A stretch of 64,000 bases of DNA from Daejeonella sp. JGW-45 (GCF_029360805.1 NZ_JARKNC010000008.1:513616-577615), one strand, 5' to 3'. Counted from the stretch's first letter, positions 19,585-29,366 are shown. Notes: generated by a model from the sequence alone, not told the origin. Numbers and translations are program-made.

Positions 19585-21042
19585 ATGAGAATATTGAACT
19601 TAATATTGTTATTTATAAGCTTCAATGCTTATACGCAAAACATTGAAAAAAGTTCCATAAATCCCGGCGCTATCTCCGATACTTTAGAGATTATAGCACT
19701 TAATAATCAGGCATTTAAAGCTAGGTTAATTAATCCGGATATTACAATATCAAAAGCAAATAAAGCTCTAAAATTAGCTTTAAAGTTGGACTATACCAAT
19801 GGGATTGCAGAGTCTTACAGGGTAATTGGAGTTGGGAAAAGTTATCAAAATTCGATTGACGCGGCTGTAGAAAATTATTTAAATGCTCTAACCTATTTTA
19901 AAAAAGGCAACAACCTGGAAGGTGAAGCAAAAATATATAATAACATAGGCAACCTTTACCGTGATATAGATACTCAAAAATCGCTTGATAATTTTAATAA
20001 AAGCTTACAAATCGCTAAAAAATTAAAAATCAATGACCTTATAGCAGGCCTGTATTTGAATATAGGCACGGCCTATCAAAAACTAAGAAATTATCCTAAA
20101 GCTCTCTCTTACTACAGGGTATGCTTGTCAATGTTCAAAGACTTAAACAATAAGATCGGCCTTATCCAAAGCCATCAAAACCTGGGAGTTTTATACCTTA
20201 ACCTTAGGGAGTTCGAAAAGGCTGAGCAAAACCTTGAGGAAGCTTTATTTAAAGCTAAAGAAGAAAAATTAACTAATTCTCTGGCGGCCATAAACCTCAC
20301 CCTCAGTTCAATTAATATTGCCCAAAATCAATTTAAAAAAGCGGAAGAAAATATCAGAGAAGGTCTGATCCACACCCGTTTGCTTAAAGATGCCAGGCTG
20401 GAGTACAATTACACCCTCATATCCTACCAGCTCGAAAATAAGCGCAAAAACTATTTCAAAGCGTTAAGTTATCTTCAGCGAGCTTATAAGCTGGATAGCG
20501 TGCTTTATGCTAATAACATTTCAGACAAAATTAGTTTATTAGAATCTCAGCACGTACAACTGGAAAAACAACGGGAAAGTGAATTGATAATCGCCCGTCA
20601 GAAGTATACTCAGATACTATTCTGGGCTACCAGCATTGTAGCGTTACTGGCATTCTTCGTGATTTTCCTTCTGGTCAGGAACGTTAAAAAATCATCTCAG
20701 ACGAACATGGAACTCACGCGGTTGAACAAGGAGGTATCCAAACAAAAAGACGACCTTGACCGTGCTAACCAAAACCTGGAAGAACTCATTGAAGAGCGAA
20801 CCATTGACCTAAAGAAGAAGAACAAGAAGCTCTCAGAGTACTCATCTCACCTTTCTCATCAAATCCGAAGCCCGGTTGCTACTTTAAAGGGACTTATGCT
20901 GCTTGAAAACGATGATCTGATTGATAATGAGGAATTTATTGAGCAAATGGAAAAATGCATCAACGATCTCGACGATAAGATCATTAATATCAATGAGAAC
21001 TTAAATAACCCTGGTCGGTCAAGTTTAATAAACGAAGATTAA
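19585..21042 (+). CDS. TPR membrane protein with histidine-kinase DHp helices but no ATPase domain
   Basis: The ATG at 19585 starts a signal peptide (RILNLILLFISFNAYTQ). The 485-residue protein then has about six TPR repeats (residues 45-330), a membrane helix (ILFWATSIVALLAFFVIFLL), a long coiled coil, and a DHp segment SEYSSHLSHQIRSPVATLK with the H-box histidine. This is the layout of Bacteroidota TPR sensor kinases. However, the protein stops about 40 residues later with no N, G1 or G2 boxes, and the next gene starts 98 bp on, so the catalytic ATPase domain is absent. It may dimerise with another kinase or act as phosphotransfer partner (inference). Confidence 0.82.
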   Translation: MRILNLILLFISFNAYTQNIEKSSINPGAISDTLEIIALNNQAFKARLINPDITISKANKALKLALKLDYTNGIAESYRVIGVGKSYQNSIDAAVENYLNALTYFKKGNNLEGEAKIYNNIGNLYRDIDTQKSLDNFNKSLQIAKKLKINDLIAGLYLNIGTAYQKLRNYPKALSYYRVCLSMFKDLNNKIGLIQSHQNLGVLYLNLREFEKAEQNLEEALFKAKEEKLTNSLAAINLTLSSINIAQNQFKKAEENIREGLIHTRLLKDARLEYNYTLISYQLENKRKNYFKALSYLQRAYKLDSVLYANNISDKISLLESQHVQLEKQRESELIIARQKYTQILFWATSIVALLAFFVIFLLVRNVKKSSQTNMELTRLNKEVSKQKDDLDRANQNLEELIEERTIDLKKKNKKLSEYSSHLSHQIRSPVATLKGLMLLENDDLIDNEEFIEQMEKCINDLDDKIININENLNNPGRSSLINED

Positions 21043-21140
21043 GCTCACTTGTTTTCTAAACAATTTACGATTCAGAGAGGTGGCCCAGCCATATTCTCAA
21101 ATCTCTTTAGTAATTTAGCGCAGAAAAACAGGAGCGAAAT

Positions 21141-23411
21141 TTGGATTATTTAGACGGCTTAAACCCTTCACAAAAGGCGGCGGTAGAACAGACGGAAGGG
21201 CCAGTGATGATTGTAGCGGGAGCCGGCTCAGGTAAAACCCGGGTTATTACATACCGCGTTGCTCATCTCATTCGTAAAGGGATTGACCCTTTTAATATTC
21301 TGGTACTTACTTTTACGAATAAGGCTGCCAAAGAAATGCGTGAACGCATTATGAAGGTGGTTGGAGCTGAAGCTAAAAATATCTGGATGGGCACCTTCCA
21401 TTCGGTTTTTGCCAAACTTCTCAGAGTCGAAGCACAGAAAATCGGCTATCCGAATAACTTTACTATTTACGATACAGACGATAGCAAAAGCCTCATAAGG
21501 GCTATCCTGAAAGAACTTCAACTGGACGACAAATTATACAATGCAAATTTCGTTTACAATCGAATATCGTCTTCAAAAAATAATCTGATCTCCCCTGCCG
21601 AATACCTGCAAAATGAGCACATTCAAGCTGAGGATTTGTCATCCGGACGAGGGAAAATGGGGGAGATTTACCAGATATACTCCCAAAGATGTTATAAGGC
21701 AGGTGCAATGGATTTCGACGACCTTCTTTATAAAACAAATGTATTATTAAGGGAACACCCTGATGTACTTTACAAATATCAAAACAAGTTTAGGTACCTG
21801 ATGGTAGACGAGTACCAGGATACTAATTTTTCGCAGTACCTGATCGTAAAAAAGCTAGCCGCAAATAACGAGAACATTTGTGTTGTCGGTGACGATGCCC
21901 AGAGCATTTATGCCTTCCGGGGAGCGAATATCCAGAATATCCTTAATTTTGAAAGGGATTACCCGGACCTGAAAATCTTTAAGCTTGAACAAAACTACCG
22001 TTCAACCAAAAACATTGTTAATGTTGCCAACAGCATTATAGCCAATAACAAAAATCAGCTCAAAAAATCTGTTTTCTCTGAGAACGAAGAGGGAGATAAA
22101 ATTAAAGTTTCAAGAGCCTTCAGTGATAATGAAGAAGGAAAAATAGTTGCAGAAGCTATTGCACAGGAACAGGCTGTGAAAGGTTCAAGATATAGTGATT
22201 TTGCTGTCCTATACCGGACCAATGCTCAATCCAGAGCTATGGAGGAATCGCTGCGAAAACTAAACGTTCCATATAAAATATACGGCGGCACTTCTTTTTA
22301 TCAACGGAAGGAGATAAAAGATCTGATCGCCTATTTCAGGATCACCTTCAATCCTAATGATGAAGAAGCTATAAAAAGGGTCATTAACTATCCGCGCCGG
22401 GGTATTGGCGATACTACTATTGAAAGGATTATTATAGCCGCTGACCAGCATAATATTACTTTATGGGAAGTTATTTCTGAAGCACACCGTTATCTTGATG
22501 CAAGAAGTGCGACAGCTGTCAGCAATTTTGCATTAATGATTCAGAGCTTTCAGGTCATGACCAAAACTCATTCGGCTTATGATACTGCCCTGCATATTGC
22601 CCAACATTCCACTATATTAAAAGACCTGTATTCAGATAAATCGATAGAAGGATTGAGCCGGTATGAAAACATCCAGGAACTCCTGAATGGTATCAAAGAA
22701 TTCAGTGAACGCGAGGATATTGAAGAAAAGGGCTTAGATGTCTTCATGCAGGACGTTGCCTTGCTCACCAATGATGATAACGATAAGAATCCCAATGCCG
22801 ACACAGTATCTCTCATGACGATACACTCCGCCAAAGGACTCGAATTCGACAACGTTTTTGTTGTAGGACTCGAGGAAAATCTTTTCCCGTCACAAATGTC
22901 TTTGAGCTCACGTAGTGACCTCGAAGAAGAAAGACGTTTATTTTATGTTGCAATTACACGAGCGGGAAAAAAGCTCACCCTATCTTATGCGACCTCAAGA
23001 TATCGCTGGGGAACTTTAACGAGCTGCGAACCAAGTCGGTTTATAGATGAGATCGATGCAAGTTACCTTGAACTCGATTTCAAACCGAAACAAATAAATA
23101 CGGGCAACCCCTTCTTCGATGGGGAAAGGTCGGCGTGGCAGCAAAAAGAATCATTCACCAAGCCTAAACCTGCGTCCGCTGTTAAAACAACTTCGATATT
23201 ACCGAAGGCTCACGTACCGAGCGCAAATTTTGCCCCGTCCGATACGTCGGGTCTGCAGGTTGGCATGGAAGTGGAACACGAACGCTTTGGCTTTGGCAAA
23301 GTTATAAACCTGGAAGGCAGTAAACCTGATGTTAAAGCCACTATCTTTTTTAAAGATTTAGGACAGAAGCAATTATTGTTAAAATTTGCTAAATTGAAAA
23401 TTGTTAAATAA
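21141..23411 (+). CDS. pcrA: UvrD/PcrA family DNA helicase
   Basis: The 756-residue SF1A helicase has LNPSQKAAVEQTEGP (Q motif), Walker A GAGSGKT, VDEYQDTN (motif II), GDDAQSIYAFRGA (motif III), LEQNYRST (IV), and VSLMTIHSAKGLEFDNVFV and VAITRAGKKL (V-VI). Residues ~700-756 (GMEVEHERFGFGKVINLEG) form the Tudor-like tail that in PcrA/UvrD binds RNA polymerase. It translocates 3'-5' on DNA in repair and conflict resolution. The start is TTG at 21141, preceded by AGGAG at 21130-21134; the first in-frame ATG would cut off the Q motif. Confidence 0.95.
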   Translation: MDYLDGLNPSQKAAVEQTEGPVMIVAGAGSGKTRVITYRVAHLIRKGIDPFNILVLTFTNKAAKEMRERIMKVVGAEAKNIWMGTFHSVFAKLLRVEAQKIGYPNNFTIYDTDDSKSLIRAILKELQLDDKLYNANFVYNRISSSKNNLISPAEYLQNEHIQAEDLSSGRGKMGEIYQIYSQRCYKAGAMDFDDLLYKTNVLLREHPDVLYKYQNKFRYLMVDEYQDTNFSQYLIVKKLAANNENICVVGDDAQSIYAFRGANIQNILNFERDYPDLKIFKLEQNYRSTKNIVNVANSIIANNKNQLKKSVFSENEEGDKIKVSRAFSDNEEGKIVAEAIAQEQAVKGSRYSDFAVLYRTNAQSRAMEESLRKLNVPYKIYGGTSFYQRKEIKDLIAYFRITFNPNDEEAIKRVINYPRRGIGDTTIERIIIAADQHNITLWEVISEAHRYLDARSATAVSNFALMIQSFQVMTKTHSAYDTALHIAQHSTILKDLYSDKSIEGLSRYENIQELLNGIKEFSEREDIEEKGLDVFMQDVALLTNDDNDKNPNADTVSLMTIHSAKGLEFDNVFVVGLEENLFPSQMSLSSRSDLEEERRLFYVAITRAGKKLTLSYATSRYRWGTLTSCEPSRFIDEIDASYLELDFKPKQINTGNPFFDGERSAWQQKESFTKPKPASAVKTTSILPKAHVPSANFAPSDTSGLQVGMEVEHERFGFGKVINLEGSKPDVKATIFFKDLGQKQLLLKFAKLKIVK

Positions 23412-23475
23412 AACCAAAATGCCGCTCTGTTGCTCCAAAACCACATGTTTGAGCTAGCGGAAATAACGAATCGCC

Positions 23476-24165
23476 ATGACATTTGATTATAATACCACCA
23501 GGAAAAAGCTGATTCTTGCCGAATACGGACGAAATGTGCAGAATATGGTTAAATATATCGTCGACCTTCCAACCAAGGATGAACGCAATCGGTATGCACA
23601 AGTCGTTATCGACCTGATGGGCTTTTTAAACCCGCACTTACGTGATGTCGCTGACTTCAAACATAAACTTTGGGATCATCTGCACATTATCTCAGATTTT
23701 AAAATAGACGTTGACTCGCCTTATCCAAAGCCTTCAGAGGACGCCATCCGTTTTAAGCCGGCTCCGCTTTCTTATCCCCAGCAGCGGATTAAATATAAAC
23801 ACTACGGCAAAACGGTCGAACTGATGATCAGCCGGGCCAAGGCAATTGAGGATCCGCAAAGAAAGCAGCTTATGATCCAGTCAATAGCGAATTTTATGAA
23901 AATGGCTTATGTGACATGGAATAAAGATAGCGTCGCTGATGAAACCATTATTAAAGACCTTCGCGAAATGTCCAATGGCGCCTTGCAGTTAGAAGACAAC
24001 GTCAACCTGCAGCGTATTGAGGTTCGTCAAACGAATCCTGCAAGCCGGCAGCGAAACAGTAATCAGAACAACAAGAACCGTCAAAACAGCAACAGTAATA
24101 ACCGGAATAACCCAGGCAGTTCAAACCGTCAGAGGTCAAATAATTCCGGAGGTAAAAGATATTAG
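23476..24165 (+). CDS. DUF4290 domain protein
   Basis: The 229-residue protein has the conserved Bacteroidota DUF4290 start (YNTTRKKLILAEYGRNVQNM) and a helical body to about residue 180. An Asn/Arg/Ser-rich, low-complexity tail follows and is likely disordered and positively charged. It has no signal peptide or catalytic motif. In this phylum the gene often precedes murA, as here, which hints at a cell-envelope or growth link, but no function is established. Confidence 0.88.
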   Translation: MTFDYNTTRKKLILAEYGRNVQNMVKYIVDLPTKDERNRYAQVVIDLMGFLNPHLRDVADFKHKLWDHLHIISDFKIDVDSPYPKPSEDAIRFKPAPLSYPQQRIKYKHYGKTVELMISRAKAIEDPQRKQLMIQSIANFMKMAYVTWNKDSVADETIIKDLREMSNGALQLEDNVNLQRIEVRQTNPASRQRNSNQNNKNRQNSNSNNRNNPGSSNRQRSNNSGGKRY

Positions 24166-24193
24166 TGAGGTTAACAATGAAATGAGGTTAATG

Positions 24194-24284
24194 GCATTGA
24201 GCAATGAGCTGTGAAAGATGAGCTTCCACCATGTCATTAAAAAAGATTATATATTAAATAATAACAGAGCTCACAGCTCAATGC
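24194..24284. repeat. Imperfect inverted repeat with heptamer units between DUF4290 and murA
   Basis: GCATTGAGCTGTGA (complement of 24271-24284) matches the left arm 24194-24214, which carries one extra 7-bp unit (AATGAGC). The arms flank about 56 bp. It belongs to a set of similar intergenic repeats in this window. Confidence 0.5.
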
Positions 24285-24297
24285 CCATAGCCCATAG

Positions 24298-25623
24298 ATG
24301 AACGCATTTGAAATTGTTGGTGGAAAACCGTTAAAAGGAGAAATCATCCCGCAAGGAGCGAAAAACGAAGCATTGCAAATTATTTCGGCCGTTCTTCTGA
24401 CCTCCGAGAAGATAACGATCAGCAACATTCCTGATATCAAAGATGTGAATAAGCTAATCGAGCTGATTGGAGATTTAGGAGTTACAGTTGAGCGTCTAAA
24501 CAAAGACACCTATACGTTTGAAGCTAAAGATATCGATCTTGATTTTTTCCATTCTGAATCATTTCGCTCAAAGGGAGGTAGTCTGAGAGGATCAATTATG
24601 ATTGTCGGTCCATTACTGGCACGTTTTGGGAAAGCGGCGATTCCCAAGCCTGGCGGCGACAAAATTGGTAGAAGACGGCTTGACACACACTTTCTTGGTT
24701 TTGAAAAGCTTGGAGCCAGATTCATCTACGATAAAAAGACCAATTTCTTTAATGTTGATGCAAGTGATTTGAGAGGAGCTTATATTCTCCTGGATGAAGC
24801 CTCTGTGACCGGAACCGCTAACGTGGTTATGGCTGCGGTGCTCGCTAAGGGGGTAACCACCATATATAATGCCGCATGCGAACCATATCTGCAGCAATTG
24901 TGTAAGATGCTTAACCGCATGGGCGCAAAGATAACCGGGGTTGGCTCAAATCTGCTGACGATCGAGGGTGTCAAAAGACTGGGGGGAACAGAACATAGAC
25001 TGCTTCCTGATATGATCGAGATAGGATCTTTCATTGGTTTAGCGGCAATGACGGAATCGGAGATTACGATCAAGGATGTTAAATTCCAGGAACTGGGCAT
25101 GATCCCGGAAGTTTTCAGGAAACTCGGAATTCAATTCGAACTTCGGGGTGATGATATTTACATCCCTTCCCAGAAGCATTATGAAGTTGATACTTTCATA
25201 GATGGATCGATAATGACAATAGCCGACGCGCCATGGCCGGGTTTTACACCCGATCTGCTGAGTATCATGCTGGTAGTTGCAACACAAGCGAAAGGCAATG
25301 TATTGATCCACCAAAAGATGTTCGAAAGCCGTCTCTTCTTTGTTGATAAACTGATTGACATGGGCGCCCAGATCATTCTATGTGATCCGCATCGTGCTAC
25401 AGTAATAGGTCTGGACAAAAAAGTAAAGCTTCGCGGAATATCGATGACATCACCTGATATTCGGGCCGGAGTATCCTTGCTTATTGCTGCGCTCTCTGCA
25501 CAGGGTACATCCACTATATTCAATATCGAACAAATAGAACGAGGCTATCAGGATATAGACATCCGATTGCGGACACTAGGGGCAAATATAAAACGTATTA
25601 CGGCTACTGATAGCGGGCATTAG
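24298..25623 (+). CDS. murA: UDP-N-acetylglucosamine 1-carboxyvinyltransferase MurA
   Basis: The 441-residue enzyme catalyses the first committed step of peptidoglycan synthesis, transfer of enolpyruvate from PEP to UDP-GlcNAc in the cytosol. The N-terminal GAKNEAL holds the catalytic Lys-Asn. The active-site loop reads KPGGDKIGRRRLDTH: the position that is Cys115 in E. coli MurA (the residue alkylated by fosfomycin) is Asp here (residue 121, codon 24658-24660). The C-terminal half has the second inverse-alpha/beta domain (DIRAGVSLLIAAL). It follows DUF4290 by 132 bp. Confidence 0.96.
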   Translation: MNAFEIVGGKPLKGEIIPQGAKNEALQIISAVLLTSEKITISNIPDIKDVNKLIELIGDLGVTVERLNKDTYTFEAKDIDLDFFHSESFRSKGGSLRGSIMIVGPLLARFGKAAIPKPGGDKIGRRRLDTHFLGFEKLGARFIYDKKTNFFNVDASDLRGAYILLDEASVTGTANVVMAAVLAKGVTTIYNAACEPYLQQLCKMLNRMGAKITGVGSNLLTIEGVKRLGGTEHRLLPDMIEIGSFIGLAAMTESEITIKDVKFQELGMIPEVFRKLGIQFELRGDDIYIPSQKHYEVDTFIDGSIMTIADAPWPGFTPDLLSIMLVVATQAKGNVLIHQKMFESRLFFVDKLIDMGAQIILCDPHRATVIGLDKKVKLRGISMTSPDIRAGVSLLIAALSAQGTSTIFNIEQIERGYQDIDIRLRTLGANIKRITATDSGH

Positions 25624-25650
25624 ACGTCAGATAGTCAGTGAAGGTAAACG

Positions 25651-25741
25651 GTAATCAGTAATCAGTAATCAGTAATGAGTGCCACCGATTACAACTTTTT
25701 ACTGAATACTGATTACTTCTTTTTTACTGAATACTGATCAC
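25651..25741. repeat. Heptamer tandem repeat with inverted copies after murA
   Basis: Three and a half units of GTAATCA occupy 25651-25676. Complementary copies ACTGAATACTGATTAC lie at 25701-25716 and, with one change, at 25726-25741, inside a 25-bp direct repeat. Strand pairing would give hairpins between the convergent murA and cystathionine beta-synthase genes, possibly acting as a terminator. Confidence 0.6.
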
Positions 25742-25749
25742 TTCTTTAC

Positions 25750-27111
25750 TCAGGCTGAAATCGCATTGATAATATCATATTGAGTAATAATCTCGATCTT
25801 TCCTTCTTCATCTTCAACAAGGACTGCCATATTATCCTTGTTTATTATGGAAGATATCTTATCCACTGATGTATTGATATCTATAAACGGAAAGGATGCT
25901 GTCATGATTTCTTTCACACTCCCTGATTTCAGGCCCGGATTCTCCAACACTGAGTTAAGAATGTCGCTTTCCGTTAATTTTCCAATGATCATTCCCTGCT
26001 GGGTCACCGGAATTTGAGATATATTCAGAGACTTAATTGTATTTATAGCTTCCAGAACTGATTTTTCACAATCGATTGTAATAATATCCTGCCGCTCGCG
26101 CCTGTTTAAAATAGATTTTGCTGTTAGCTTCTCGTCTGTGAGAAACCCTCTCTCCCGCAGCCAGTCTTCATTGTACATCTTGGCCATATACCTCGAGCCA
26201 TGATCGTGAAAAATAATCACCACCAGATCTTCCTCCCTTAACTCATTCTTCAACTGCAGCAGCCCGGCAACAGCAGAACCCGCAGAGTTACCTGCAAAAA
26301 TCCCTTCCTTTCTGGCTATCTCACGAGTCATTAAAGCCGCATCCTTATCGGTCACCTTTTCAAACCGGTCAATTACATCGAAGTCCACATTCTTAGGTAA
26401 AAAATCTTCACCTATGCCCTCAGTTATATACGGATATATCTCATTCTTATCAAACTCGCCGGTCTCCTTGTATTTCTTAAACACAGAGCCATAGGTATCG
26501 ATACCCCAAACTTTGATATTGGGATTCTTTTCCTTCAAATATTTACCTGCACCAGAAATAGTTCCCCCGGTACCCACACCAACTACCAAATGCGTAATTT
26601 TACCTCCCGTTTGTTCCCAGATCTCCGGCCCTGTTTGTTCGTAATGAGCTCTTGTATTTGAAAGGTTATCATATTGGTTGGGCTTCCATGAATTAGGCAC
26701 CTCACGCTCAAGACGCGTTGAAACAGAATAGTATGATCTTGGATCCTCTGGCTCTACGTTCGTAGGGCACACGATTACTTCAGCTCCGAATGCACGCAGC
26801 GCGTCCACTTTCTCCTTGGATTGCTTGTCCGTTGTGGTAAAGATACATTTGTAACCTTTGATCACTGCTGCAATGGCCAGGCCCATCCCGGTATTACCCG
26901 ATGTTCCCTCGATTATAGTTCCGCCAGGCTTTAGTCTTCCGTCTCTTTCTGCATCTTCGATCATTTTAACAGCCATCCTGTCCTTAATAGAATTTCCTGG
27001 ATTTGTTGTTTCAATTTTAGCCAATACAGTAGCTTTAACATCTTTCGTTATCGCATTTAATTTGACCAAAGGAGTATTTCCTATAGTTTCAAGAATATTG
27101 TTGTACCACAT
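25750..27111 (-). CDS. Cystathionine beta-synthase (PLP enzyme with CBS pair)
   Basis: The ATG at 27111 (WYNNILETIGNTPLVKLN) is the family start, giving 453 residues. The PLP lysine lies in NPGNSIKDRMA; EGTSGNTGMGLA and VGTGGTISGAG bind cofactor phosphate and substrate. Residues ~335-453 form two CBS motifs (regulatory nucleotide-binding pair). The enzyme condenses serine with homocysteine to cystathionine. No haem-binding N-terminus of the human type is present. Cysteine synthase activity is the alternative, but the CBS pair and length favour the beta-synthase. Confidence 0.9.
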   Translation of the reverse strand: MWYNNILETIGNTPLVKLNAITKDVKATVLAKIETTNPGNSIKDRMAVKMIEDAERDGRLKPGGTIIEGTSGNTGMGLAIAAVIKGYKCIFTTTDKQSKEKVDALRAFGAEVIVCPTNVEPEDPRSYYSVSTRLEREVPNSWKPNQYDNLSNTRAHYEQTGPEIWEQTGGKITHLVVGVGTGGTISGAGKYLKEKNPNIKVWGIDTYGSVFKKYKETGEFDKNEIYPYITEGIGEDFLPKNVDFDVIDRFEKVTDKDAALMTREIARKEGIFAGNSAGSAVAGLLQLKNELREEDLVVIIFHDHGSRYMAKMYNEDWLRERGFLTDEKLTAKSILNRRERQDIITIDCEKSVLEAINTIKSLNISQIPVTQQGMIIGKLTESDILNSVLENPGLKSGSVKEIMTASFPFIDINTSVDKISSIINKDNMAVLVEDEEGKIEIITQYDIINAISA

Positions 27112-27211
27112 AATAACGAATTTAAGGAAATAAGACAGAAGCAGCATTTTAAATGCCAAAACCGGATACCCGCTTTCTGCACTTTAGCCCTAATTAAAGT
27201 TTGGAGCATTC

Positions 27212-28078
27212 TCAGAATCGGAGATGTTTTACGGTAAGACCATTGTTGATCAATTGCATCAGGGAGTCAATTCCAATTCTTAAATGAGTTTCTACATATT
27301 GCTCAGTAACCTTTGAATCACTCTCCGCGGTTTTAACACCCTCGGGGATCATAGGCTGGTCAGATACGAGCAACAATGCCCCTGTCGGAATCTTATTAGC
27401 AAAACCTGTAGTAAATATTGTCGCGGTTTCCATATCCACAGCCATCGCACGAAGCCCCTTTAAATATTTTTTAAACACTTTATCATGTTCCCAGACACGC
27501 CGGTTGGTTGTGTAAACAGTTCCCGTCCAGTAATCACGTGAATGGTCACGGATGGTCGTTGATATCGCCTTTTGCAAAGCGAATGAAGGCAATGCGGGCA
27601 CCTCGGGCGGAAAATAATCGTTCGAGGTACCTTCTCCCCGTATCGCCGCAATTGGCAGGATGAGATGGCCTATATCGTTCTTCTTCTTTAACCCGCCGCA
27701 TTTTCCAAGAAACAGCACAGCTTTAGGCTTGATCGCAGTAAGAAGGTCCATCATCGTTGCTGCCATCGGACTGCCCATTCCAAAATTTATCAGGGTTATG
27801 CCGTTTGCGGAAACACTTTGCATGGGTTTATCCAGACCGACTATCGGAGCGTCGTCGTGCCATTCTGAGAATAGATTTACATAGCGCGAAAAATTGGTCA
27901 AAATGATAAAATCTGTGAAGTCCGCAAGAGGCCTGCCAGTATATCTGGGCAGCCAGTTGGTCACTATATCCTCTTTATTTTTGAGCCCGGGCTTAACCGG
28001 AGACTCAACTTCCTTATTCTTCTTAGGTTTTACTGCTCCATCAACAGGATCCTTTTTTACTGCTTTCTCTTCGTTCAT
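27212..28078 (-). CDS. amn: AMP nucleosidase, Bacteroidota type
   Basis: The 288-residue protein belongs to the PNP/UDP phosphorylase fold; the nucleoside phosphorylase core starts near residue 45. GMGSPMAATMM, GKCGGLKK and MAVDMETATIF (Glu-Met-Glu nucleoside-binding motif) are visible. AMP nucleosidase splits AMP into adenine and ribose 5-phosphate, lowering cellular AMP. The first ~35 residues are an extra, Lys/Glu/Pro-rich, probably disordered extension. The gene lies beyond the clpX terminator and may have its own promoter, though none was identified. Confidence 0.85.
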   Translation of the reverse strand: MNEEKAVKKDPVDGAVKPKKNKEVESPVKPGLKNKEDIVTNWLPRYTGRPLADFTDFIILTNFSRYVNLFSEWHDDAPIVGLDKPMQSVSANGITLINFGMGSPMAATMMDLLTAIKPKAVLFLGKCGGLKKKNDIGHLILPIAAIRGEGTSNDYFPPEVPALPSFALQKAISTTIRDHSRDYWTGTVYTTNRRVWEHDKVFKKYLKGLRAMAVDMETATIFTTGFANKIPTGALLLVSDQPMIPEGVKTAESDSKVTEQYVETHLRIGIDSLMQLINNGLTVKHLRF

Positions 28079-28097
28079 AACTTAATTTTTTGTGTAC

Positions 28098-28122
28098 AAA
28101 AAACCCCCGATTAAATCGGGGG
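28098..28122 (-). terminator. Terminator of the clpP-clpX transcript
   Basis: CCCCCGAT pairs with ATCGGGGG across a 3-nt loop; on the minus strand a T-run follows directly. It lies just beyond the clpX stop codon. Confidence 0.9.
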
Positions 28123-28127
28123 CTCTT

Positions 28128-29366
28128 TTATGCTACTTTTAATTTCTTAAGGTCGGATTTTTCAAATTTATCCGTTGCATAATCGAGGGTTATGAACAGC
28201 TCCTTCGTATTCTTCCCCGAGGGAGTCTCATACATGGCATCGATCATTATAGCTTCACAAATAGACCGGAGTCCCCTTGCGCCTAATTTAAATTCCATCG
28301 CTTTATCCACAATAAATTCCATTACAGCTTTATCGAAGTCGAGCTTTACATTCTCATACTCAAACAACTTCTTATACTGCTTGATAAGGGAATTTTTAGG
28401 TTCTGTAAGAATACTTAAAAGGGTTTCCCTGTCCAGCGGGTTCAAGTGTGTGATAACAGGCAAACGGCCAATCAGCTCCGGAATAAGACCAAAAGATTTA
28501 AGATCCTGTGGCGTGATGTACTTATATAGATTTTTCAGATCAATGTTCAGATCCTCTTTATCCACTTTATAACCTACTGTTTGCGTGCGCAACCTGTTAG
28601 CGATCTTCTTATCGATACCATCGAAAGCACCACCACAAATGAACAGAATGTTATTCGTGTTCACAGCTATCATCTTCTGGTCGGGGTGCTTTCTTCCACC
28701 CTGTGGCGGTACGTTAACAATAGTCCCTTCTAATATCTTCAATAAGGCCTGCTGCACTCCCTCACCCGAAACATCACGGGTAATTGAAGGATTATCACTT
28801 TTACGCGCAATCTTGTCAACCTCATCGATGTAAACGATTCCACGCTCTGCAGCAGTTACATCATAATCAGCAGCCTGAAGCAAACGCGTTAAGATACTTT
28901 CCACATCCTCCCCTACATATCCGGCTTCTGTCAGAACAGTGGCATCACAGATACAGAAAGGAACGTTTAAAACACGGGCGATAGTCTTAGCTAAAAGGGT
29001 CTTACCTGTCCCTGTTTCCCCCACCATGATAATGTTGGATTTTTCGATCTCCACTTCGTCTTTGCCGATTTTCTGATTAAGACGCTTATAATGATTATAT
29101 ACGGCTACCGATAATACTTTTTTTGCCTGATCCTGACCAATAACATACTGATCAAGGTGAGACTTAATCTCAAGCGGCTTTAAAAGCGTTTCAAATGTTT
29201 GAGTGGACTTGGTCTTACGGACATTAAGCTCCTCTGCCAGAATCTGATTAGCCTGTGCGACACATTTGTCACAAATATGGGCATCAAGGCCAGCGATCAA
29301 CATCAGCGTGTCCTGCTTTCCCGAGCCGCAGAATGAACACTTAATATCTTTATTTCCTTTACTCAT
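28128..29366 (-). CDS. clpX: ClpX ATPase, specificity subunit of ClpXP
   Basis: The 412-residue AAA+ unfoldase has an N-terminal C4 zinc finger ([10 protein letters not shown] and CDKCV, residues 11-37), Walker A GETGTGKT, Walker [11 protein letters not shown] and the sensor-2 GARGLRS. It unfolds tagged substrates and feeds them to ClpP. The ClpP-binding loop in E. coli reads IGF; the corresponding hydrophobic tripeptide here could not be placed with certainty. The start codon overlaps the clpP stop (TAATG), so the two subunits are translationally coupled. Confidence 0.97.
   Translation of the reverse strand: MSKGNKDIKCSFCGSGKQDTLMLIAGLDAHICDKCVAQANQILAEELNVRKTKSTQTFETLLKPLEIKSHLDQYVIGQDQAKKVLSVAVYNHYKRLNQKIGKDEVEIEKSNIIMVGETGTGKTLLAKTIARVLNVPFCICDATVLTEAGYVGEDVESILTRLLQAADYDVTAAERGIVYIDEVDKIARKSDNPSITRDVSGEGVQQALLKILEGTIVNVPPQGGRKHPDQKMIAVNTNNILFICGGAFDGIDKKIANRLRTQTVGYKVDKEDLNIDLKNLYKYITPQDLKSFGLIPELIGRLPVITHLNPLDRETLLSILTEPKNSLIKQYKKLFEYENVKLDFDKAVMEFIVDKAMEFKLGARGLRSICEAIMIDAMYETPSGKNTKELFITLDYATDKFEKSDLKKLKVA

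Noticed and set aside
24194..24284. CRISPR-like array from short heptamer repeats
   Set aside because: Units are only 7 bp, adjacent with no spacers, and the unit sequence changes between loci.
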